Source of the DNA: JAVBQJ01 sp031549115
GTDB lineage: Bacteria; Verrucomicrobiota; Lentisphaeria; Victivallales; Victivallaceae
Length of the DNA stretch: 64,000 nucleotides
NCBI GenBank assembly: GCA_031549115.1
Contig: JAVBQJ010000078.1
Span: forward strand, 18,155-82,154
Direction: 5' to 3'
The notes beneath the pieces are model-generated. The model did no database searches. It was not told where the DNA came from and saw only the letters and a program-made list of their open reading frames with translations. Below are positions 1-6,739 of this stretch, one piece after another. Every line of letters starts with the position of its first letter. Positions within the stretch are counted from its first letter, which is position 1. The position numbers were made by a program, and so were the translations under genes.

Positions 1-956
1 GCTTCAGCCGGATACTTGATAGTGGTAAAGGCGGGCTGAAGATACTTCACGCAAGGCTGGTCATCGAAACCGATCAGACTGACATCTTCTGGAATTTTTA
101 AATGCAACTTATCGCAACCACATTTTATGCCAATCGCCAACATATCGCAGACACAAAGTATTCCAGTCACGCCGTCATCACCAGATAGCATATACTCCAA
201 TGCACTGGAGCAATAATCGTCCAGTTCACCGTAATGTGCCGGATTGATAAGAAACTCCCGCGGCTGTATCCCGTAAGCTTTCAGAGTCTGCAAAATCCCC
301 AGGCTACGTTGCGGGAAGTCGTTACCATTGGAGAAGGAATCAAACGAAACCACTCCGATTTTGCGATGACCTCCGGCGAGTAAATACTCCGTCATCATTT
401 CGCCGCCACGGAAATTGTCCGGCGTGATATAATTGAAGTCATCCAGCTTCTGATTGAACACAATCACCATACCGCACAATTGTTCAAGACGCCGAATTTG
501 TTCAATATCGGTACAGCCAAAAAGAATCAGTACATCACCGCACAAATTCTTCTCATCCACGTCATCACTGAAGTTTACCAGCTCAACCGCTACTTTGATC
601 TTCAACCCCAAATTGGCACATACCGTCTGCAAAAATGACAACCACAATGGATTGGCCACCTGGGAAACCGGAAACGCGAATATCACCTTAAAATCGTGCC
701 CCCGCACCCTGCCGGACTCCTGAAGAATCCTCAACGATTCCGATGTGATGTAATTGCCGCTGTATGGCCGATTCTCGACCGCATGATCCTGAATCAACAT
801 TCCGATTGCCAACCGAACCGTATTCCGGCTCAAATGATATCTGGCCGCCAACTCGCGCTCGGATGGCAATCGATCCCCGGGATGATAACAGCCGGAGGAA
901 ATTTCATAAATCAAGCGGCGCTTCAACAGTTCTGCCTTGTTGTTGATATCGATCAT
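1..956 (-). CDS. GntR/LacI-type transcriptional regulator, C-terminus cut by window edge
   Basis: About 318 residues are visible. The N-terminal 70 residues form a GntR-type winged helix (PGDRLPSERELAARY followed by SRNTVRLAI); the rest is a periplasmic-binding-protein-like sensor of the LacI/GalR kind, ending at the edge within PEDVSLIGFDDQP and LQPAFTTIKYP, so perhaps 30-50 residues are missing. Proteins of this build usually sense sugars and repress carbohydrate genes. The start at 956 is preceded by a purine-rich GGGGGCGGTG ribosome site and a strong sigma-70 promoter. It is transcribed away from the retron next to it, and no target gene is visible in the window. Confidence 0.88.
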   Translation of the reverse strand, partial: MIDINNKAELLKRRLIYEISSGCYHPGDRLPSERELAARYHLSRNTVRLAIGMLIQDHAVENRPYSGNYITSESLRILQESGRVRGHDFKVIFAFPVSQVANPLWLSFLQTVCANLGLKIKVAVELVNFSDDVDEKNLCGDVLILFGCTDIEQIRRLEQLCGMVIVFNQKLDDFNYITPDNFRGGEMMTEYLLAGGHRKIGVVSFDSFSNGNDFPQRSLGILQTLKAYGIQPREFLINPAHYGELDDYCSSALEYMLSGDDGVTGILCVCDMLAIGIKCGCDKLHLKIPEDVSLIGFDDQPCVKYLQPAFTTIKYPAE

Positions 957-992
957 CACCGCCCCCCATTCATTAAATGTCCTTTTTTTATA

Positions 993-1021
993 ATTATAGT
1001 ATAAAGTTCCGCAAAAGTCAA
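993..1021 (-). promoter_or_regulatory. Sigma-70 promoter of the GntR/LacI-type regulator
   Basis: On the minus strand TTGACT (1016-1021) and TATAAT (993-998) are separated by 17 bp. This places the transcription start about 30 nt before the ATG at 956. Confidence 0.75.
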
Positions 1022-1033
1022 TATGCGAAAGAA

Positions 1034-1162
1034 AAATTTTGCAAAAAAAGTACCAGTTGTAGCTTGCAGAGTAGATAATATGTTGAAATTCAGCGTACTT
1101 CGGCGATTTTGTGAAATAATAAAAAAACCTCCGGAATTACGGAAATGCAAGTTGCAAAATTT
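1034..1162. repeat. 11-bp inverted repeat in the regulator/retron intergenic region
   Basis: AAATTTTGCAA at 1034-1044 and TTGCAAAATTT at 1152-1162 are exact reverse complements, 107 bp apart. The second arm overlaps the -35 element of the candidate retron promoter. The DNA between them is AT-rich and holds no convincing gene. Confidence 0.45.
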
Positions 1163-1180
1163 CCATCGGCAGATTAGATT
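1152..1180 (+). promoter_or_regulatory. Candidate sigma-70 promoter of the retron transcript
   Basis: TTGCAA (1152-1157), 17 bp, then TAGATT (1175-1180). Transcription would begin near 1187, just before the a1 arm of the retron RNA at 1201. The -10 matches consensus at four of six positions, so this is tentative. Confidence 0.45.
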
Positions 1181-1200
1181 AGCGACGGAGTAAAAAATTT

Positions 1201-1504
1201 GTTTGCGGCAACGGTATCAGTTTTTGGTTTCGGCAACGAAACCGGAGCGGCGAACCGCCGTTCCGAACGGGATACGAAAAGAGCGGCGCCGGTTCCACCG
1301 GCGCGTCGGCCTGACTTGCTTCGCGGCGCCTGGCGCGGGGCATTTGCGCCGGCAACGCCGTCCCTTCCGCTCCGCGTGCGTCACTGCGTTTCACGCAGCC
1401 AAGCACGCCTCGCGGCCGGTCCGGCATTTCCGATCGCAAAGCCCCCGGCCAAGCGTCGGCGAATCCATTCATGAAATGGATTGTGTGATACCGTTGTCGC
1501 GAAC
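1201..1504 (+). ncRNA. Retron msr-msd non-coding RNA
   Basis: The ends are complementary: a1 at 1201-1219 (GTTTGCGGCAACGGTATCA) pairs with a2 at 1486-1504 over 19 consecutive pairs, two of them G-U. A G at 1220 directly follows a1 and is the natural candidate branching guanosine. The msr part holds hairpins 1226-1231/1238-1243, 1247-1250/1255-1258 and 1286-1292/1298-1304. The msd part is a long imperfect hairpin with arms 1322-1348 and 1435-1461 (about 25 pairs) and an inner hairpin 1374-1408 containing CTGCGT/ACGCAG. A last 8-bp hairpin (1462-1469/1475-1482) sits just before a2. The reverse transcriptase gene starts 24 nt downstream. The exact branch point and cDNA 3' end are inferred. Predicted msDNA is roughly 150-180 nt. 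Confidence 0.82.
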
Positions 1505-1527
1505 ACTTTCCCGACAGGAGAGGAGTC

Positions 1528-2451
1528 ATGCCGGAAAACAAACCATACGATGTACCCGAGCTGGAACAATGGCTGATGTCCGGCGGCAGGCTTCTGTACG
1601 CCATGGCGAACCGGCCCGAAGAGTTTTACCACAGCTTCACCATACCCAAGCGCAACGGCACCCCCCGGCGCATCGAAGCCCCGCGTTCGGTGCTCAAAAC
1701 GATACAGCGGCGCATCCTCCACCGGATTCTGGAAAACGAAGCGCCAAGTCCCTATGCCACCGCCTTCCGGCGCCATAGCGGCATCCGGGAAAATGCCGGC
1801 TGGCACGTCCGCGCTCCGGCGGTCCTGTCGCTGGACATCGAAAACTTTTTTCCGTCGCTGTCGGCCGCATGGGTGCACACATTGTTCGCTTCATGGGACT
1901 TCACGCCGCGCGCCGCGGTGCTGTTGACACGCCTGTGCTGCTACCGCGGACACTTGCCGCAAGGCGCGCCGACCAGTCCGTATCTGTCCAATCTGCTGTT
2001 GCGCAAAGTCGATCACGATATCGCGGTCTGGTGCGCCGCCCATCAGGTGCAGTTCTCCCGTTACGCCGACGACATCACTCTTTCCGGCGACCTGCCCCCT
2101 CCGGTCGCCACCGAAGCCATCGCTGCGTGTCGGGACGCGCTGCGTCCAATCGGTCTCAAGTTGAACCGGGCCAAGCAGAAATTGCGCCGGCAGGGACAGC
2201 GTCAATGGGTTACCGGATTGGTGGTCAACGACGCGGTTCACGTCCCTCGCGAACAGATCCGGGCGCTGCGCCAGGCCGTCCATCGCTTCGAACACTCGTA
2301 CACCCGAAGAAACCGCGAAGAGCTCGCGCACTGGCTCGGCGTCGCCGACTTCATCTACGGCATTCAGCCGGAAATGCCCCGGATCGCCGCCTGGCGCGAA
2401 CAACTGCGGAACTGGCTCGGCCAATGTCCGCAGCGCTCCTATTCATTCTGA
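1528..2451 (+). CDS. Retron-type reverse transcriptase
   Basis: 307 residues with the full finger-palm order of retron reverse transcriptases: NAGWH at 89-93 (the retron NAxxH motif), SLDIENFFPS with the first catalytic Asp at 103, LPQGAPTSP at 143-151, RYADD with the catalytic pair at 181-182, and VTGLVVN at 228-234 (the VTG motif that contacts msr RNA in retrons). Layout and wording resemble the Ec86 enzyme. It makes branched RNA-linked DNA (msDNA) from the RNA encoded just upstream. The start has a strong site, GGAGAGGAG. No extra domain is fused: the C-terminal 70 residues are the thumb. Its 3' end overlaps the convergent mannosidase gene by 9 bp, so no effector can follow directly. A group II intron is excluded by the absence of maturase and intron structures. 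Confidence 0.95.
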   Translation: MPENKPYDVPELEQWLMSGGRLLYAMANRPEEFYHSFTIPKRNGTPRRIEAPRSVLKTIQRRILHRILENEAPSPYATAFRRHSGIRENAGWHVRAPAVLSLDIENFFPSLSAAWVHTLFASWDFTPRAAVLLTRLCCYRGHLPQGAPTSPYLSNLLLRKVDHDIAVWCAAHQVQFSRYADDITLSGDLPPPVATEAIAACRDALRPIGLKLNRAKQKLRRQGQRQWVTGLVVNDAVHVPREQIRALRQAVHRFEHSYTRRNREELAHWLGVADFIYGIQPEMPRIAAWREQLRNWLGQCPQRSYSF

Positions 2452-4830
2452 AAAATCCGCAATATCGTAAATTTTCCAAGGTTCCAGCGCGATCCGCCGC
2501 TCCCGTCCGGCCAAACGCAGCACCGCCGCCGCCGGCGTATCCTGCTGCAACTGGATGTGACTGTAATCCAGCAACCGCACCGTGTCCGGTTCGACGGCAA
2601 ACCAGCTCTGACGCGACGGCGTGACCGATCCGTCATGCGGGTAACTCATCACCGTCACCGGCGGCAACTCCATCCGTTCGGCCTGCTCCGCCGCCGCCAG
2701 CGTCTCACCGACGATGCCGAAGTGAAACCGGTGTTCGCCGTAATCGGTGATCGGCCGTTCATGGCAACGCGCGTCCACCCCGACTTCATCGGAAGCGCTG
2801 CGGCAGCCGCGAATCAGGTTGATGCCGAACTCCCGTTCCAGCATGGTAAAACCGCAAAACGCATCGCTGACAATGCCGCAACCGCTCAACTCCAGCCAGC
2901 GGCCGCCGGGGACATCCCCCAGCACCGAACGCACGATCGAACCGCCGGGAATCGCGTAACGAACCGCTGCGGCCGGGTCCATCACCAGCCGCAGCCGGGC
3001 CGCGCGTTCCTGCCAGATCGCCTGCGCCAGACATTCGACCCGGTCGGAACCGCGATAAAGCCGGATCTGCAGCCGCACCTGTGAAGTGCCGCCCTCGAAG
3101 TGCACGAACATCGCCGCCCGCAGCGGTCCGTTTTCCAACACTTTGACTTCGCGGATCACCCACGTCTGCAGACGCTTGTCGCAGCGCCAACCCTCCGGCG
3201 CCTCGTCCATCGCTCCCCAGGAGCCGAAGCGGTCCTGATAAACCGCAAACTCCAGCCCTTCCTGCGCCAGTACCGGCTTGCCATCCCGGAAAATCCGCAG
3301 CCGGGTCTCTCCGGGATTTGCTTCCACCCGGAAAAATTCATTGGCGATGAAATTCGCTCCCGCGGTGACGCCGGAATCTTCGACGGCAGGCGCGGAAAAC
3401 GCCTTCACGTGCCCGGCCGACAACTGCCGGAAGCCGCCGGCGGGCAAATCCAGCTCGAGCACCAGCCGCCGCCGCCACGGCCACCCCGGAATGATGCTGT
3501 GCTCGGTCGCAACGGCCTGAAACGGCAGCGAATTGCCGTCTTCGTCCAGAACTTCGACCGGCATCTCCGCGTCGCGGCCGAGATATTCCGTGTTCGGCCG
3601 GTAATCCATGCAGAACTCCAGCTCCACCGGCCCCCGGTACGCCGTCGGACGCGGATTGAAAATCACCATCGGCACCGCCTCCGGCATATCGTATTCCGGC
3701 GTTTTCACCCCGATGTGCAGCCGGCGCGCCAATTCGTTGAGGGCGTGAAATTCCCGGGTCCGGGCCTGGTGAATCACCTGGTCCATCCATTCGATCTGCT
3801 CGTCGTTCGCCCGGTCGATGCTCGTCCCCGGCAGAATATCGTGGAACGAGTTGAACAAGAGCCCGCGCCATTCTCCGGTCAACGGCTCCGCCGCGGTCCC
3901 CAGTCCATGCGCCACCGTCCGGGTCACGAATTCGGCCCGGCGCACCGCCGCCTCGGTCTGGCGGAACTTGCCTTTGACCCGCGCCGCCGAAATCGTACAG
4001 CCGCGCAGGCAGAAATTGATTTCGCCCCGGTATTCGGGGTAATCCCGCCGCTCCGCCTCACAGGCATGAAAAAATCCGGTCAGGGTGGAAAACCTGACCT
4101 CGACTTCCGGATGCGCGTCGCGCCACCGGAAAATATCATCCAGGTGCCGCTGACTGGTCCCGCCGCCATGGTTGCCAAGCCCGAAAAAGATCGGAATATG
4201 GCGCACCGGCCACTCCGGTGCCAGCGCCAGCGCGGTATCCAGCCGTCCGGGCATTTCGTCGCGGCTGCAACCGTACCAGGCGACTTTGTCGGTCACAGTC
4301 AGTATCCGGCTGCCGCCGGGACCGCTCCAATAAAACAACGGCTTCACCCCCTCCGGCAACTCCGAAACCCGACGGGTGAAGGCAAAATAGCGGAATCCGG
4401 CCGCCGTGTAAATCTCCGGAAATCCGGCCGAGTGCCCGAACGAATCCGGCGCCCATGCGACTTCCACGTCGAAATCGAACTTGTCGCGGAAGTACACCCG
4501 GCCATATTCATATTGCTTCAGCAGCGTCGCGGTGGCCGGCATATTGGTATCGGTCTGCACATAGTTGCCGCCGACGATATCCCAGCGCCCCTGCCGGACA
4601 TATTCGCGGATCGCGGCGAAACTCTCCGGATCGAAACGCTCGATGTGTTCGTAGATTGAACTTTCCCCGCGGATGAAGGTGAATTCCGGGTAACGCGCCA
4701 GCAGCCGCAACATCGTCCGGCAGGTGGCAATCCCTTCGTTCAACCCCTCGCGCCAATCCCACAGCCATACCGGGTCCAGATGCGCATTCGGCAAAAGATG
4801 AAATATCGGTTTCATTGTTCTATCGACCAT
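2443..4830 (-). CDS. Glycoside hydrolase family 38 alpha-mannosidase
   Basis: 795 residues, typical length for family 38. The zinc-binding HLDPVWLWDW motif is at residues 17-26 and the catalytic nucleophile lies in WAPDSFGHS (Asp 129). A middle helical domain and a long C-terminal beta region follow. The family hydrolyses alpha-mannosides; the substrate here is unknown. No signal peptide is seen, so it probably acts in the cytoplasm on imported oligosaccharides. The ATG at 4830 lies 13 nt after GGAGG; a second ATG at 4815 is an alternative start. It overlaps the upstream MarR gene by 19 bp, so the two are probably co-transcribed. Confidence 0.93.
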   Translation of the reverse strand: MVDRTMKPIFHLLPNAHLDPVWLWDWREGLNEGIATCRTMLRLLARYPEFTFIRGESSIYEHIERFDPESFAAIREYVRQGRWDIVGGNYVQTDTNMPATATLLKQYEYGRVYFRDKFDFDVEVAWAPDSFGHSAGFPEIYTAAGFRYFAFTRRVSELPEGVKPLFYWSGPGGSRILTVTDKVAWYGCSRDEMPGRLDTALALAPEWPVRHIPIFFGLGNHGGGTSQRHLDDIFRWRDAHPEVEVRFSTLTGFFHACEAERRDYPEYRGEINFCLRGCTISAARVKGKFRQTEAAVRRAEFVTRTVAHGLGTAAEPLTGEWRGLLFNSFHDILPGTSIDRANDEQIEWMDQVIHQARTREFHALNELARRLHIGVKTPEYDMPEAVPMVIFNPRPTAYRGPVELEFCMDYRPNTEYLGRDAEMPVEVLDEDGNSLPFQAVATEHSIIPGWPWRRRLVLELDLPAGGFRQLSAGHVKAFSAPAVEDSGVTAGANFIANEFFRVEANPGETRLRIFRDGKPVLAQEGLEFAVYQDRFGSWGAMDEAPEGWRCDKRLQTWVIREVKVLENGPLRAAMFVHFEGGTSQVRLQIRLYRGSDRVECLAQAIWQERAARLRLVMDPAAAVRYAIPGGSIVRSVLGDVPGGRWLELSGCGIVSDAFCGFTMLEREFGINLIRGCRSASDEVGVDARCHERPITDYGEHRFHFGIVGETLAAAEQAERMELPPVTVMSYPHDGSVTPSRQSWFAVEPDTVRLLDYSHIQLQQDTPAAAVLRLAGRERRIALEPWKIYDIADFSE

Positions 4831-5321
4831 CCTGTTGTTGTTGCCTCCGGAACGACTCCTTCCGGCTCTGTTTCCTTGATTCGCTTCGAAGCCTCTTTTT
4901 TCGTCAACACCCGCTCGGTGCGGTCGCGCACCTTGTGCAGCAGATTGATCAGCACGTCCCGTTCGATGCCGGTAAGCTCGGCGGTGATTTCCCGGTGACA
5001 GCGTTCGATGATCTCCCCGATCGCCGGAACCAGCGCCAATGCTTTTTCCGTCGCATGCAACTTGAAATTGCGCCGGTCACCGGTATCGACTTCACGGGTA
5101 ACCAGCCCGGCGGCCAACAGCTGCCGGACGATTGCCGCGGTGGTGCTTTTGCTGATCATCAACTCCGCCGAAAGCTTCTCCTGCGAAATGCCGTCATTGT
5201 CGGCAATCCCCACAATGAACGGGAACTGCCCCATCGAAATTCCCAGTTTCCGCAGCTCCCGGGTATAATAGTTGTGCGTACACCGGCTGATGGTATAAAT
5301 ATCCAACGTGAGTTTCTTCAT
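4812..5321 (-). CDS. MarR-family transcriptional regulator
   Basis: 169 residues from the start MKKLTLDIYTISRC; GGAAGG lies 11 nt upstream. An ATG at 5369 would add 16 unlikely residues. The winged helix is visible in ISQEKLSAELMISKSTTAAIVRQLLAAGLVTREVD (residues about 45-80, quoted in part), followed by the wing DTGDRRNFKLHATEKA. MarR proteins repress efflux or stress genes and release DNA on binding small phenolic or toxic compounds. The gene is divergent from an RND efflux operon, and two matching dyads lie between them, so repression of the pump and itself is likely. The downstream mannosidase overlaps its 3' end, an unusual partner. Confidence 0.9.
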   Translation of the reverse strand: MKKLTLDIYTISRCTHNYYTRELRKLGISMGQFPFIVGIADNDGISQEKLSAELMISKSTTAAIVRQLLAAGLVTREVDTGDRRNFKLHATEKALALVPAIGEIIERCHREITAELTGIERDVLINLLHKVRDRTERVLTKKEASKRIKETEPEGVVPEATTTGWSIEQ

Positions 5322-5503
5322 ACCTGTCGCTTCCTTCCCGCTGCTTGATGATAGCCGAACGAGCCCCATCCTGTATTGATGCGGTGACTAATTGGGCTTG
5401 CCATGATCGCGTCGCCGCATCAATAATATAGCGTTCCAACCCCGGATTGCAACACCCGGGCAACAGAAAATATCATGTGTATCCACCTACAAAAAACAAA
5501 AAA

Positions 5504-5521
5504 TAGTTTCAAACAGAACCA
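5504..5521. promoter_or_regulatory. MarR operator candidate, site 1
   Basis: TAGTTTCAAACAGAACCA shares the pattern TAGTT-N6-CAGAAC-N-A with site 2. It lies upstream of the RND promoter -35, where it could also control the MarR gene. Confidence 0.55.
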
Positions 5522-5528
5522 TAAAAAC

Positions 5529-5556
5529 TTGTTTTTAAGCAAAATTATGATATATT
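5529..5556 (+). promoter_or_regulatory. Promoter of the first RND efflux operon
   Basis: TTGTTT (5529-5534), 16 bp, TATATT (5551-5556). The -10 matches consensus at five of six positions. Operator site 2 begins 3 bp after the -10, so a bound repressor would block initiation. Confidence 0.6.
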
Positions 5557-5558
5557 AA

Positions 5559-5576
5559 TAGTTCTATACAGAACTA
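5559..5576. promoter_or_regulatory. MarR operator candidate, site 2
   Basis: TAGTTCTATACAGAACTA is a perfect dyad with 6-bp arms (TAGTTC/GAACTA). Its centre is 55 bp from the centre of site 1. It covers the predicted transcription start of the efflux operon. Confidence 0.68.
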
Positions 5577-5621
5577 ATTTTCTATTTTCTCATGACATCA
5601 TTACCCGGAAAGGAAATCAAA

Positions 5622-6728
5622 ATGTCGTTGCCATTGCCATCTGCCGTCATCGTTTTGCTGTTACTCGGCGCCCTCCCGGCAACTGCCGCGGAACTGTTGG
5701 CGCCGCCGCCGCCAACGGTCGTGGTCGCACCGGCGGTCATGCAGCAGGAAAGCTCCCCCAAGCGTTATGTCGGCGCCGCCGAATCGATTCGTCATGTGGA
5801 CATCATGCCGCGCGTGACCGGGAATCTGCAGAAAATCCACTTCGCCGAAGGCGGCATGGTCAACGAAGGCGATCTGTTGTATGAACTCGAAGACACCACC
5901 TACCGTGCCGCGGTAGACCGTCTGATTGCGCAAAAGGAGCTGCTGGAAGCGGCGTTGCACTATGCCGACACCGAATACCGGCGCAGCCGTACCTTGTTGC
6001 AGAGCAAAGCGGTTTCCGCCTCAAATCATGACAAGGCGGAGCTGGAAATCGCTTCCGCCAAAGCCAAACTCAAGGAAATCAAAGCCGCGCTGCAAGATGC
6101 GGAAAACACGCTCTCCTACACCCGGATTTACGCCCCGGTCACCGGACGCATCGGCAAGAGCGCCTGTTCCGAAGGCAATCTCATCACCCCGGCCGGCGGC
6201 AAACTCACCGACATCGAAATGATCGCCCCGATCTACGTCCGCTTCAGCCTCAGCGAACGCATATTTCATCGCGACTTCGGCGGCATCGACACTATCCGCG
6301 AAAAAGCACAGATACGCCTCCAGCTGGCGGACAATACCCTGTATGGCGAAACTGCCGCGGTCACTCTGATCGACAATAAAATCAACATCGCCACCAATAC
6401 CATCACGTTGTGGGCCTCCTTTGCCAACCGGGACGGGGCGCTGCTGCCGGGCAGCTTCGTCACCGTGCTGGCTTCGGCCCGTAACGAACGGCCGCAGGTG
6501 ACCGTCGTGCCGTCCGCCCTGATCGCGGAAGAGAGCGGCTACTGCATCTATGTACTCGATTCCGCCGACACAGTCGAACGCAGGGCAGTGGAAATCGGCA
6601 GTATCTCCGCGGGGCTGCAGGTCATCACCTCCGGCCTCGACGGCTCCGAGCGTATCGTCATCGACGGCATGCACAAAGTCCGGCCGGGCATGGCGGTGAC
6701 GCCGGTGGCGCCGGAAGCGGTACGGTGA
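5622..6728 (+). CDS. RND efflux periplasmic adaptor subunit (membrane fusion protein)
   Basis: 368 residues starting MSLPLPSAVIVLLLLG, a cleavable signal peptide ending near ATAAE; GGAAAGGAA precedes this ATG, which is preferred over the one at 5592. The AcrA/MexA order follows: lipoyl half-motif (VDIMPRVTGNLQKIHFAEG), a coiled-coil hairpin (residues about 95-160), the second lipoyl half (IYAPVTGRIGKSACSEGNLI) and the beta-barrel and membrane-proximal domains. It links the inner-membrane pump to an outer-membrane channel. The pump gene follows after 11 bp. No TolC-like gene is present in the window. Confidence 0.94.
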   Translation: MSLPLPSAVIVLLLLGALPATAAELLAPPPPTVVVAPAVMQQESSPKRYVGAAESIRHVDIMPRVTGNLQKIHFAEGGMVNEGDLLYELEDTTYRAAVDRLIAQKELLEAALHYADTEYRRSRTLLQSKAVSASNHDKAELEIASAKAKLKEIKAALQDAENTLSYTRIYAPVTGRIGKSACSEGNLITPAGGKLTDIEMIAPIYVRFSLSERIFHRDFGGIDTIREKAQIRLQLADNTLYGETAAVTLIDNKINIATNTITLWASFANRDGALLPGSFVTVLASARNERPQVTVVPSALIAEESGYCIYVLDSADTVERRAVEIGSISAGLQVITSGLDGSERIVIDGMHKVRPGMAVTPVAPEAVR

Positions 6729-6739
6729 AGGAGTACATC

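Noticed and set aside
956..1150. 64-residue frame on the minus strand
   Set aside because: It lies in AT-rich promoter DNA with no recognisable product and overlaps the promoter of the GntR-type gene.
1199..1778. Overlapping frames on both strands through the retron RNA
   Set aside because: They have no ribosome site or family features; the strong base-pairing explains the sequence better than coding.
1528..2451. Reverse transcriptase as part of a group II intron or diversity-generating element
   Set aside because: No maturase or endonuclease domain, no intron RNA domains and no template/variable repeat pair; the retron motifs and a1/a2 arms are present.
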